From: Photobacterium halotolerans DSM 18316 | GTDB taxonomy: Bacteria > Pseudomonadota > Gammaproteobacteria > Enterobacterales > Vibrionaceae | Direction of reading: 5' to 3' | NCBI RefSeq assembly: GCF_000425165.1 | Contig: NZ_KE384321.1 | Location: forward strand, 6,235 to 70,234 | DNA length: 64,000 nucleotides | Shown here: positions 29,578 to 37,968 of the stretch, piece by piece | Numbering within the stretch: position 1 is the first letter of the stretch | Layout of the letters: each line of letters opens with the position of its first letter | The notes under the pieces: generated by a model | The model's input: only the letters and a program-made list of their open reading frames with translations | Databases searched by the model: none | Told to the model about the DNA's origin: nothing | Made by a program: the position numbers and the translations under genes

Positions 29578-30360
29578 TTACTCGCTGCATTCACGTAAAA
29601 ACCGCATTAAACCGTATTCCTGTAACCACACCAGCTGTTCTGCTTGTTTTACCAGGAAACGTCCGCTGTAGTTAATACCATTGGCAAAAAGCCCCTGCAC
29701 ATTGTTAGCGGTACGAGGCAGTATCAGCAGCCAGCGCTCAGTCAGAAGGATGTTATGTGGCTTGCACGCATCGTCCGCCTCATTAAAGAGCGACAAGGCT
29801 TTCATCCCCTTCAGATAGGCGTCATACAGCTCATCAGTGGTCATAGCTTCAACCAGATACAACCAGTGAGCAAATGGCAGCTTTCCACCCGCGATCACTT
29901 TTTCCAGCGGAATGTCGCTTCGGACCAACTGCATGTGACGGTGTGACTGGCTCGCTCCGGCTAACGGCCCACTGTTATAAAAGCCGAGCACATCTGAGTG
30001 TGTAAATCCCCCCAGCCAGGCATGCCAGTCTTCCCAGCTTAATGGCGACTCCTGAGGCACAAAATCTTTTGAGCAAATCAGTAAGTGTGGCGAGATAACG
30101 GGAAACTTATTGAGCAGACACACATGGTGCTCCCCTGCTTCGCAAACATACATAGATTTCTCGTAGGGCAGAAAGGGGTTAGAGGTATGCTTAGCCGTCA
30201 GATTCAGTAACTTCTTGCCCGCATTCTCTGTGACCAGATGACCAAGATAACGGACACCCTGTTCTTCAATCTGCTCCGCTTCTGTGGCGATTGGCATAAG
30301 GCTACCTTCTGCCAGTGCCTTTGCAGCCACCTGATCCGCAAGTTTCCAGTTCATATCCAT
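29578..30360 (-). CDS. ATP adenylyltransferase (Ap4A phosphorylase)
   Basis: 260 residues of the HIT-related Ap4A phosphorylase family. FLPYEKSMYVCEAGEHHVCLLNKFPV, then the catalytic GASQSHRHMQLV (HxHxH-like histidine cluster) and HNILLTERWLLILPRT are visible. It splits Ap4A with phosphate to ADP and ATP in the cytoplasm. It ends 44 bases from the shared terminator and is convergent with fusA2. Confidence 0.85.
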   Translation of the reverse strand: MDMNWKLADQVAAKALAEGSLMPIATEAEQIEEQGVRYLGHLVTENAGKKLLNLTAKHTSNPFLPYEKSMYVCEAGEHHVCLLNKFPVISPHLLICSKDFVPQESPLSWEDWHAWLGGFTHSDVLGFYNSGPLAGASQSHRHMQLVRSDIPLEKVIAGGKLPFAHWLYLVEAMTTDELYDAYLKGMKALSLFNEADDACKPHNILLTERWLLILPRTANNVQGLFANGINYSGRFLVKQAEQLVWLQEYGLMRFLRECSE

Positions 30361-30749
30361 ATCCCATCTTTTTTAACCAAGATACTCTAACTTGGCATGC
30401 GTGTCATAGGAGAAAAGTGTGTATAAAAAAGTTTACGTTATGGCGAATTTTGTCTCTTCAGGAAAACAGGCCCAAGCCTAGCACCAGTAAAGGAAAGTCG
30501 GTAAGATTCGCTCAACTTTTTGAGGATACGTCACTAGCTGCTTACTCTGTGTCAACAGATCACTACTCCTGCAGATAGGTTATTTCAGCGTTCGGTCAAA
30601 CCTGAAACGACACCTGACGATATCGGTCTTGTTCGGTCAAACAAATCGTTAGCATCCTCAAAGCAATGTCGCTAATACGATATTGAGCTCCACAAAAAAA
30701 GGCGCTTCCAATCGGAAGCGCCTTTTTACATCTTATCGGTACTCACTGA
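30361..30749. other. intergenic with a direct repeat
   Basis: About 390 bases upstream of the Ap4A phosphorylase gene. It holds an exact direct repeat GTTCGGTCAAAC at 30590-30601 and 30631-30642 (41 bases apart, about four helix turns) and the permease terminator. Short frames here do not look like protein. Confidence 0.45.
30694..30727 (-). terminator. terminator of the aromatic amino acid permease gene
   Basis: Perfect stem GGCGCTTCC / GGAAGCGCC with AATC loop, flanked by A7 and T5 runs, about 25 bases after the permease stop. Confidence 0.88.
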
Positions 30750-31931
30750 TTAAATCAGTTCAGCCATCAATAAAAAACAACCGAACAGAAAGCTCAGCGC
30801 CAGCGCCATGACTCCGCCGCCCGCCTGATACACAGCTTCGTTACCCTCTTTTTGTGTCACTGTCGCCTCATCGCCATCCTTTCTGACTTTGACTGTCATT
30901 GCCATCGGGACAAAAATAGCCAGGAACACAAGAATGATACCGGCATAGCTCAGCACTGACAGGAATTGATTCGCCGCCAGAAGCGCCCCCAGCATAGGCA
31001 AAATAAAGGTCAGTACATACGTCACTGCCCGATTCTGGCGAAAGGCATCCGCGTTCTGATCAAACAGTGCCATTGCCACACCCAGAAAAGAAGTCAGCAA
31101 TGCCAGGCCGGTGAAGACAGACAGGATCAGCTGCATACTGCCGTGATTCACACTCAGCGCAGCAATCAGCTCAGAAACATTCGCAAAGCCCACCAGTTGC
31201 TCAGGCGACAGATTGCCTACAGCCGCGTAGAGCCAGAACAGGTAACAGAATAATGGGATGACAGAACCTGCAATCACCATATTTCTCAGCTGCTTTTGAG
31301 TGGCTTCAGGGTTATAAGTTACCAGCGATGGGATAACCACCATAAAACCGAAGCTGGTAAACAGCACAGAGCTGGTTTTGATGAGTGCGACTTTGTTATC
31401 GCTGCCAACCGATGCCAGGTTGTCAGGATTGATGCCAGGCACCAGAGTCACCAGAGTCATGGCCAGCATGATCACCATTGCCGCAAACAGCAGACGGTTG
31501 AGCCGGTCAATCACACCGGTTCCGGCAGCAACAACAACACCCGCTACCACGGTAAACGCAATTTGTGCCTGCGTGGCACTTAATACCACTCCAAGGCCAT
31601 CGGTCAGCTTTTTGAGCAGATCGCCAGCGCCGATAATGTAGGCCATCAGCAGACACACAAGCAGCGCGTACAGCAAGCCATTTGTCACCAGTTGGCCACC
31701 TTTACCCAGTGTTTTACGGGCAATGGAATTCATGCCCAGGCCACCACCAGACTTGATACTGGCTTCAAGCAACAGCAGTGCCGCGTAGGTCGTACCTACC
31801 CAGATCAGCAGCATTAACAGGGTGCCCCACAGTAAGCCAAACTGGGCCAATACCATAGGAATAGCAAGCATACCTGCACCCAGTGCTGTACCTGCAATAA
31901 TCAGGGAACTGCCTAACAATTTCATATTCAC
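30750..31931 (-). CDS. tyrP: aromatic amino acid (tyrosine-type) permease
   Basis: About 393 residues, eleven membrane helices, HAAAP family. The opening LLGSSLIIAGTALGAGMLAIPMVLAQFG is the hallmark of TyrP/TnaB/Mtr permeases; later SSVLFTSFGFMVVIPSLVTYN is also typical. I place the start at the GTG at 31931, because AAGGA lies seven bases before it; ATGs at 31946 and 31925 are alternatives with worse spacing. It imports tyrosine (or tryptophan) with protons. The choice of tyrosine is from overall resemblance only. No TyrR box was recognised. Confidence 0.82.
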   Translation of the reverse strand: MNMKLLGSSLIIAGTALGAGMLAIPMVLAQFGLLWGTLLMLLIWVGTTYAALLLLEASIKSGGGLGMNSIARKTLGKGGQLVTNGLLYALLVCLLMAYIIGAGDLLKKLTDGLGVVLSATQAQIAFTVVAGVVVAAGTGVIDRLNRLLFAAMVIMLAMTLVTLVPGINPDNLASVGSDNKVALIKTSSVLFTSFGFMVVIPSLVTYNPEATQKQLRNMVIAGSVIPLFCYLFWLYAAVGNLSPEQLVGFANVSELIAALSVNHGSMQLILSVFTGLALLTSFLGVAMALFDQNADAFRQNRAVTYVLTFILPMLGALLAANQFLSVLSYAGIILVFLAIFVPMAMTVKVRKDGDEATVTQKEGNEAVYQAGGGVMALALSFLFGCFLLMAELI

Positions 31932-32527
31932 GGAATTTTCCTTCATGTCCTTAACTGCGGCTTATGTCAAAAGCGCACTCAAGCGTTATCTTTATAACTA
32001 TCTGATTTAATTTTATTTAAAAGCACTCTGACACGACTCAGGCGCAATCAGTTGTGTTCTGTATGGGCTAACAATGGCCAAAACATCTAAATCGACGAAA
32101 GAATTGAAGGCGATAGGCAGAAAACGGGCGTGAAAAAGGCAGCAAGGTCAAAGCGCAGCGGCTGAGCAAAGCATTCAGAAGGGAAATGGTGAGAATAGCG
32201 CCCCTACCCGGCAACAATGCCTGGCATGAAAGCGAGCAGTGTAATGTCATTTATCGTACTCCTAACACGATAGAACTTCGGTCATTTCTGATAAAAACCA
32301 GCCAAACTGGCTGATATTTCATCTCTTGCCAGGTCAAGGCAAGGCGTTCGGTCAGGAAGCAAAATAATGAGGTACCGCACAAACTACAACCTGCATTGTT
32401 GAAATATTTGATTTTGATCTTGTAAGAAATGGAATACAGGTCAAATTGCCTGTTTGGGCGAGCATAAGAAGCAGATCAATCTGAGTAAATCTTACCCAGA
32501 TTGATGGTAAATTCACAGCAGGCAGCT
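31932..32527. other. intergenic, no gene seen
   Basis: About 590 bases between the permease and the ArsR-type regulator. A small hairpin CAGCCA / TGGCTG (32298-32312) could be the terminator of a neighbouring transcript but lacks a strong T run. Open frames here do not look like protein. Confidence 0.4.
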
Positions 32528-32827
32528 TCAGTCGGCACAATAATGCTTATGAAGCATCGCGATGATGTCGATAACAGCAGCATTATCGAGCCGGTAATAG
32601 ATAGTCTGCGCTTCCCGTCTCGTTTTCACAAAACCGGCCCGGCGCAGCCAGGCCAGATGCTGTGACAAAGACGACTGAGGGATAGGAAATCGCTCATTCA
32701 GCTGAGAAACAGACAATTCCTCTTCCTGGAGTACACACAGTATCATCAGCCGGTGCTGATTGCCCATGGCTTTGAGCAGCTCAACCGCCTGCTCGACATT
32801 TGCCTCCATGTTGGAATAATCCCGCAT
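32528..32827 (-). CDS. ArsR-family persulfide-responsive repressor (BigR/SqrR/YgaV-like)
   Basis: 99 residues from the ATG at 32827 (MRDYSNMEANVEQAVELLKAM), supported by GAGGG upstream; the frame stays open into the preceding gene. The winged-helix core shows LMILCVLQEEELSVSQL, IPQSSLSQHLAWLRRAGFV and REAQTIYYRL. Two cysteines, Cys31 and Cys97, are 66 residues apart. This is the spacing of the reactive pair in BigR (42/108) and SqrR (41/107), which form a tetrasulfide link with persulfide and leave DNA. The neighbouring sulfur genes fit. The probable operator is at 34686-34706. Confidence 0.85.
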   Translation of the reverse strand: MRDYSNMEANVEQAVELLKAMGNQHRLMILCVLQEEELSVSQLNERFPIPQSSLSQHLAWLRRAGFVKTRREAQTIYYRLDNAAVIDIIAMLHKHYCAD

Positions 32828-32843
32828 TCTACCCTCATAATTT

Positions 32844-33269
32844 TCAAGACTTTTTAAGCAGACGGTCGATAGTGCCAGAAAACTGCATTCCCGCCAACAT
32901 CGCGATAACGAAGCCGAAAATTTTAGCATTACCTCCCAGCAGATTACTCACAGCGGGCCCAGGGCAAATCCCCACTAAACCCCACCCCAGGCCAAATAAA
33001 ATAGCGCCTATGATCAAAGGTTTACCGATAATTTTATTGACAGGAATATAAAACTGATCGGCTATCAGAGGCTTTGAGCGGGGTTTCACCAAAAAGTGAT
33101 AACCCAGGCCAAAAACGACCAATGCTGAACCCATCACCAAAATTAAACTGGGATCCCACTGTCCTGCTATATCCAGGAAATTTAACACTTTATCCGGATT
33201 GACCATTTGAGAAATCGTTAATCCGGCACCAAACAATAAACCGGCAATAAGAGCAATTAGCATCTGCAT
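32844..33269 (-). CDS. half-size YeeE/YedE sulfur transporter (DUF6691 type)
   Basis: 141 residues from the ATG at 33269, with GGAGTGTAAGGG upstream, four bases after the preceding YeeE-like gene. Four membrane helices; GAGLTISQMVNPDKVLNFLDI near the start and GWGLVGICPGPAVSNL near the end are the conserved blocks, the latter with the cysteine thought to pass thiosulfate in YeeE/TsuA. It probably forms one transporter unit with the neighbouring half. Second-to-last gene of the persulfide operon. Confidence 0.85.
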   Translation of the reverse strand: MQMLIALIAGLLFGAGLTISQMVNPDKVLNFLDIAGQWDPSLILVMGSALVVFGLGYHFLVKPRSKPLIADQFYIPVNKIIGKPLIIGAILFGLGWGLVGICPGPAVSNLLGGNAKIFGFVIAMLAGMQFSGTIDRLLKKS

Positions 33270-33273
33270 ACCC

Positions 33274-33696
33274 TTACACTCCTGACAGATGGCGAACAAC
33301 AAACACCACAACAACAGCGACCAACATGAAGGTTGCTGTTGCGACAATAGATCGGGGAGATAGACGCCCGATACCGCAAATACCGTGTCCGCTGGTACAG
33401 CCAGACCCTAATCTTGTTCCGACACCAACCAGCAGCCCACCAGCTATGATGAGAGGCCAGCCAGCATCGATACGTTCTGGCAAATACGTTCCAAAAGGGG
33501 CAGCCAGCAATGGGCCGATAACCAGTCCCACTATAAACATCCAACGCCATTTGACATTTGGATCACTGGCATCCATCGCGCCGCTGACAATACCTGAAAT
33601 ACCCGCTATGCGACCATTCAGCAGCAGCAGTATCAGTGCACTAATACCCAACACTGCCCCACCTGCCAGCGCCGTCCAAGGTGTGAATTCTGTCAT
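33274..33696 (-). CDS. half-size YeeE/YedE sulfur transporter
   Basis: 140 residues with four membrane helices. The motif GTRLGSGCTSGHGICGIGRLSPRS holds the conserved YeeE cysteines. GAGAG lies upstream of the ATG. It pairs with the half at 32844-33269: together they cover what is a single protein in E. coli YeeE. The same two-half arrangement stands next to bigR and the Blh hydrolase in Xylella and Agrobacterium, where they are taken to move sulfur compounds across the inner membrane. Confidence 0.85.
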   Translation of the reverse strand: MTEFTPWTALAGGAVLGISALILLLLNGRIAGISGIVSGAMDASDPNVKWRWMFIVGLVIGPLLAAPFGTYLPERIDAGWPLIIAGGLLVGVGTRLGSGCTSGHGICGIGRLSPRSIVATATFMLVAVVVVFVVRHLSGV

Positions 33697-33772
33697 TTCA
33701 TTACTCTCACTAATGCAGTTAATCGTTTCAGTTTGGCGACAACCGAGTGGCGCACAAACAGCGTTGAGTGGT

Positions 33773-34654
33773 TCAATCTGCCTGACTTGGCCGCTCGAGG
33801 GTTAACGGAATCTTGATGTAGGCTGTATCGTTACTCTCGGCAGCCGGTAAATGACCGCCACGTATATTCACCTGCACAGAGGGATACAGCAGTTTAGGCA
33901 CATCCAGATGCTTGTCTCTGGCTTGTCTCACCTGAATAAACGCGTCTTTCTCTACGCCCTGGTGAATGTGGATATTGTTACGGCGGCTCTCTGCAACTGT
34001 CGTGACATAAGCCAGCTCCCGGCCATCAGGTTGATAATCATGGCACATCCATAACCTGGTCTCGGCCGGCAGGCTGTGTAACCGGGACACACTGTCATAC
34101 AACACGCCTGCATCACCGCCGGGAAAATCACACCGGGCTGTACCGCCGTCCGGCATGAATAAGGTATCTCCGACGAAGGCATTACCTTCAATAAGGTAAG
34201 TCACACTGTCATTCGTGTGTCCTGGTGTCGACATCACCTTGCCGGTTAATGCGCCAATCGTAAAAACCTCACCATCTTTAAACAGATGATCGAAGACCTG
34301 ACCATCTGCCATTAACTCATCGTCACCGATATTAAATACCGCTTTAAAGGTTTTTTGTACCTTGACGATTCCTTCGCCAACACCAAGAGGGCTACCGAGC
34401 TGCTCGCGGAGATAATGTGCCGCTGATAAGTGATCGGCATGGGCGTGCGTTTCCAAAATCCAGTCGACAGTCAGTTGCTGTTCTTTGATAAACGCCAGTT
34501 GCTGATCAGCAAATGCAGTCCAGACCTTGCCGGAGTGAGCCGCAAAATCCAGGACACTGTCCACAATGGCAGCGTGTCCGCCCTGTTTGTCGTAGACAAC
34601 ATAACTGATGGTACTGGTGTCAGTGTGATAGAAAGCTTTAATCATCGCATTCAT
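33773..34654 (-). CDS. metallo-beta-lactamase-fold persulfide dioxygenase-like hydrolase
   Basis: 293 residues from the ATG at 34654, with GGAAGAG upstream. The metal site THAHADH (residues 69-75), then MSTPGHTNDSVTYLI and VGDTLFMPDGGTARCDFPGGDAGVLYDSV match the ETHE1/Blh group. Such enzymes oxidise glutathione persulfide to sulfite with a mononuclear iron. It is the first gene of a four-gene operon ending with the ArsR repressor. The distance to a palindromic operator is about 30 bases. Activity is inferred from family and context. Confidence 0.85.
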   Translation of the reverse strand: MNAMIKAFYHTDTSTISYVVYDKQGGHAAIVDSVLDFAAHSGKVWTAFADQQLAFIKEQQLTVDWILETHAHADHLSAAHYLREQLGSPLGVGEGIVKVQKTFKAVFNIGDDELMADGQVFDHLFKDGEVFTIGALTGKVMSTPGHTNDSVTYLIEGNAFVGDTLFMPDGGTARCDFPGGDAGVLYDSVSRLHSLPAETRLWMCHDYQPDGRELAYVTTVAESRRNNIHIHQGVEKDAFIQVRQARDKHLDVPKLLYPSVQVNIRGGHLPAAESNDTAYIKIPLTLERPSQAD

Positions 34655-34685
34655 CAGACTCTTCCTTTGCATTAATATCTATATA

Positions 34686-34706
34686 TCGTATATTACACAT
34701 ATACGA
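34686..34706. promoter_or_regulatory. perfect palindromic operator in the divergent sulfur promoter
   Basis: Eight-base perfect inverted repeat TCGTATAT-N5-ATATACGA in the 79-base gap between the hydrolase gene (minus) and the TauE-like gene (plus). Size, AT content and place match ArsR-type operators, and BigR/SqrR in particular bind AT-rich palindromes over their promoters. Binding by the repressor at 32528-32827 is inference. Confidence 0.7.
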
Positions 34707-34733
34707 ACAATCATAGCAAGTTTTGAGGTCTCT

Positions 34734-35508
34734 ATGATCACCCTTTTTTTTGGTGCAATAGCTGTCGGGCTTAGCCTGGGCATGCTTGGCTCCGGCGGCG
34801 CTATTCTCACGCTACCAATTCTGGCTTACGGTTTGGGACAGACAGAGAAACAAGCAATAGCCAGTGCCTTAATTATTGTCGGAATAATCAGCAGTATCAC
34901 TTCATTCAATGGTATCAGACAGCGATTAGTGAACTGGTCTTTAGTGATGCTGTTCGGTTTTCCCGGTATGGCAGGAACTTACCTGGGAGCCTGGTTCGCC
35001 AGCTATCTGGATGGCGCTATCCAGATGACAGTATTTGCCGTCGTGATGTTGGCAGCAGCGTGGCGAATGTTCCAGCCGGTTGGCCTTACATCCTCTCACG
35101 CTCAGACTCAGTCATATTGGTTGACCGGATTGCAGGGACTGCTGGTCGGAGTGCTGACCGGATTTGTCGGAGTGGGCGGTGGGTTTCTGATTGTCCCTGC
35201 GCTTGTACTGCTCAGTGGTCTGACGATGCAAACTGCGGTGGCGACCAGCCTGGTGATCATCGTCATGAACTCGTTGATCGGTTTTCTGACATACCAGGAT
35301 GTCCTCGCTCTTACACACCCAGCTGGATTGGCCTGTGATTGCGATCATGGCTGTCATTGGTGTGGCGGGCAGTTTAGCCGGGCAACGACTGTCCGGGCGG
35401 TTACCCCAACATCGCTTACAACGTATTTTTTCTGTGTGTTTGATTCTGATGGCAGGATTCATTCTTTACCAGTCACTGCCTTCACTGCTCCCTTCGATGA
35501 CTCTCTGA
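34734..35508 (+). pseudogene. TauE/SafE sulfite exporter gene with a frameshift
   Basis: Eight-helix TauE/SafE-type exporter: LGSGGAILTLPILAYGLGQTEKQAIASALIIV and [19 protein letters not shown] are the two conserved repeats. The frame that starts at 34734 is normal to about codon 192 ([13 protein letters not shown]), then becomes non-protein. The next frame (+1) continues the family sequence as [20 protein letters not shown] and ends at 35508 (LPSLLPSMTL). One extra base around 35308-35314 explains this. It may be a sequencing error, a real mutation or, less likely, programmed shifting. Corrected length is about 257 residues. In this regulon it would export sulfite made by the dioxygenase. 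Confidence 0.8.
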
Positions 35509-35521
35509 AGTTAAGAGGAAT

Positions 35522-35926
35522 ATGATTATGCTTGTCAATGGACGCGACTTAGCCAACCGGGCTAAACAAAGTATTGAAGAAATTCACTGCCATGAATTAG
35601 CGTTACTGCTCACTCAGGAGATTATTTTAATCGATGTTCGCGAACGTCATGAAGTCGACACAGGCATGCTGCCAGGCGCCATCCATATTGCCCGGGGCGT
35701 ACTTGAAATGCAGCTTGATACGCACCCAGCGGTTGCCCATCACAGCAATCCGCTTGAAGTGATGGCTCAGCAGCCTGTTTACCTTTACTGTCGATCCGGT
35801 GTCCGCTCGGCCTTAGCCGCAGAATCGCTGCAAAAAATGGGATTTACGCGGGTGTTTTCACTGGCCGGCGGCATACAGGCCTGGCAAGACGCCAAACTGC
35901 CTGTGGTCAATGCCAAAGCACAGTGA
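35522..35926 (+). CDS. rhodanese-like sulfurtransferase
   Basis: 134 residues, single rhodanese domain with the active-site loop YCRSGVRSA (Cys90), IDVRERHEVDTGMLPGAIHIARG and VFSLAGGIQAWQ. AGAGGA lies upstream of the ATG. It follows the TauE-like gene by 13 bases and is presumably under the same persulfide-controlled promoter. Rhodaneses in such operons move sulfane sulfur between glutathione persulfide, sulfite and thiosulfate. No signal peptide, so cytoplasmic. Confidence 0.88.
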   Translation: MIMLVNGRDLANRAKQSIEEIHCHELALLLTQEIILIDVRERHEVDTGMLPGAIHIARGVLEMQLDTHPAVAHHSNPLEVMAQQPVYLYCRSGVRSALAAESLQKMGFTRVFSLAGGIQAWQDAKLPVVNAKAQ

Positions 35927-36340
35927 AGTCACATGGAGCCTTATTATCAGGCAAACGCCTGATCAGTGTCTTCCGTACATACCGCACTGCCCGACAGTCA
36001 ACCAGTTAGTTTGTGCCAGTCATGCTGTGGAAAATTTTTTCCTCCACAGCATGCTCTCAGAGACTGTCACTGCACCGCCATCCCGCTGAGTCTCTGCTGT
36101 CTGTCCCGATATCATCCTCTTAGTTTGAAAGCAGTTCAAAAAGTCATAATCAATCGCTTGATATTCAATCTATTCCATTTATGTTTATGTCTCCTTGCTG
36201 GCGAGTTCGATTGACAAGACCGAGGACATTCTGTGGCCCATTTTATCTGCCATCGCTCATCCGCTTATTTACACAGATGATTAATGCTCTTTAATGCAGT
36301 GGTCTGCCAGCTCATCTTTCTTTTTCTATAAGCCATAAAC
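35927..36340. other. intergenic with two hairpins
   Basis: About 410 bases. A hairpin ATCAGGC-AAAC-GCCTGAT (35946-35963) follows the rhodanese gene and may be a weak terminator. A second, perfect 11-bp stem is at 36021-36053. No protein-like frame was found. Confidence 0.45.
36021..36053. repeat. perfect 11-bp inverted repeat
   Basis: CATGCTGTGGA / TCCACAGCATG around an 11-base loop rich in T. There is no T run after either arm, so it is not a standard terminator. It may be an RNA hairpin or a protein site. Confidence 0.5.
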
Positions 36341-37036
36341 ATGAAGAATCAGCACGAATCAGAATCTAACCGGCGTCCCCTTGCCGTCAGGGAGACGGCT
36401 TTAACCAAGCGCATTGCAGTCTGGTTAAGCCAGAAAAACATCACACCGAACCAGATCTCCCTGATGAGCATAGTCTTTGCCGTCATCGGCCTGCTCTCAA
36501 TGCTGTGGTACAAAGCCTCCGCGTTCAGTGTCCTGTTGCTTGTCGCTGCAGCCTGTATCCAGTTGCGGCTGCTGTGCAATCTGTTCGACGGTATGGTGGC
36601 TGTAGAAGGCGGCAAGAAAACCCCGGCAGGTGAATTATTCAATGACGTGCCCGATCGTATTGCTGACCCGCTGTTGATTCTGGCCGCTGGCTTTGCAACT
36701 CAGTCTGATATCGGTATGACACTGGCATGGCTGTGCGCCCTGGTCGCCGTGCTGACGGCGTACGTTCGCGTATTAGGGGTCAGCATGGGCTGTCCGGCCG
36801 ACTTCCGCGGGCCTATGGCCAAACAGCACAGAATGGCGCTGCTGACAGTGAGCTTCCTGGTCTTGTTCGTCAGCCAGGTGTTCGCCTTGCTGCCAGAGGT
36901 GCTGGCCTACACGCTGGATGCCGCGCTGGCGATCATGCTGGTTGGGTCTGTAATGACCACCTGGCGCCGTCTGGTGGGTATTTATCGCTTTAAAGCGGCA
37001 GAGCAGACTGATAAGGAAAGCGCAGACAATGAATAG
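36341..37036 (+). CDS. CDP-alcohol phosphatidyltransferase-family protein
   Basis: 231 residues with about six membrane helices. The CDP-alcohol motif is present in altered form as NLFDGMVAVEGGKKTPAGELFNDVPDR: the first and third of the four usual aspartates are Asn. The remaining DG and the last Asp are kept. I recall this Asn form from the group near E. coli YnbA, so it may define a subfamily rather than a dead enzyme. It is the first of three lipid genes and overlaps the next by eight bases. The head group it would attach is unknown. Confidence 0.75.
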   Translation: MKNQHESESNRRPLAVRETALTKRIAVWLSQKNITPNQISLMSIVFAVIGLLSMLWYKASAFSVLLLVAAACIQLRLLCNLFDGMVAVEGGKKTPAGELFNDVPDRIADPLLILAAGFATQSDIGMTLAWLCALVAVLTAYVRVLGVSMGCPADFRGPMAKQHRMALLTVSFLVLFVSQVFALLPEVLAYTLDAALAIMLVGSVMTTWRRLVGIYRFKAAEQTDKESADNE

Positions 37037-37961
37037 TATTCCTTCCCATTCGCTGTACCTGATGCTCGCCATCATTGCCGTACTGGTAACAGGTACGCTG
37101 GTGTATTTGTGGAAATCGCGCGCCCATCCGGACAGGGATTACCTTGAACTGAAGCTGCGTATCCGCTCCTGGTGGTGGATGATTGGGATTGTTTTTGTCG
37201 TCCTCTACCTGCCGTTAACCTATACGCTGTTTTTTGTCGGTTTTCTGAGTTTTATGGCGCTGAAAGAATTTTTGTCTATCGTGCCGACCCGAATGACAGA
37301 CCGTCGCGTGATCTTTTGGGCCTACCTGTCCATTCCCTTTCAGTATTACTGGCTGTCAATTGGCTGGTACGGCATGTTCATCATTTTCATCCCTGTGTAT
37401 GTGTTCCTGTACCTGCCGATGGTGATGGTACTGATTGGCGATACCAAAGGCTTCATCCGCTCCGCCGGTATTATTCACTGGGCCATGATGCTGACCGTGT
37501 TCTGTATCAGCCATATGGCCTATCTGCTGGTCTTGCCAAGCCTGAACCCGGACGCCGGATCCTTGGGCATGCTGCTGTTTCTTCTGGTGTTCACCCAGTT
37601 TAACGATGTGTGCCAGTACGTATGGGGCAAGTCTTTCGGCAAACACAAGATAGTGCCGAAAGTCAGCCCGAACAAAACCTGGGAAGGTTTTATCGGCGGC
37701 AGCGCAACCGTGATTCTGGTGTCCTATTTCGTCGCGCCCTATCTCACGCCCCTCACCTCGCTGCAGGGTCTGGTAGCCGGTATGATCATTGCGTTCAGTG
37801 GGTTTATCGGGGATTTAGTGATTTCTTCGGTGAAACGTGATTTGCAGATCAAAGACACCAGCCAGTTTATTCCGGGTCACGGTGGCATCCTGGATCGCAT
37901 CGACAGCCTGATGTTCACAGCACCGCTGTTCTTCCATTACATTTACTATCTCTACTATTGA
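37029..37961 (+). CDS. CdsA-like phosphatidate cytidylyltransferase
   Basis: 310 residues, eight or so membrane helices. VSPNKTWEGFIGG and the full CdsA signature SSVKRDLQIKDTSQFIPGHGGILDRIDS are present, so it should make CDP-diacylglycerol from phosphatidate and CTP. It differs from the housekeeping CdsA in its neighbours and its longer N-terminus. Its start codon overlaps the end of the CDP-alcohol gene, which points to translational coupling. It would supply the CDP-diacylglycerol for that enzyme. Confidence 0.85.
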   Translation: MNSIPSHSLYLMLAIIAVLVTGTLVYLWKSRAHPDRDYLELKLRIRSWWWMIGIVFVVLYLPLTYTLFFVGFLSFMALKEFLSIVPTRMTDRRVIFWAYLSIPFQYYWLSIGWYGMFIIFIPVYVFLYLPMVMVLIGDTKGFIRSAGIIHWAMMLTVFCISHMAYLLVLPSLNPDAGSLGMLLFLLVFTQFNDVCQYVWGKSFGKHKIVPKVSPNKTWEGFIGGSATVILVSYFVAPYLTPLTSLQGLVAGMIIAFSGFIGDLVISSVKRDLQIKDTSQFIPGHGGILDRIDSLMFTAPLFFHYIYYLYY

Positions 37962-37968
37962 GGATCCC

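Noticed and set aside
35966-36214. An 82-codon plus-strand frame after the rhodanese gene
   Set aside because: It runs through a perfect hairpin, is rich in Cys and Leu without pattern, and has no ribosome site.
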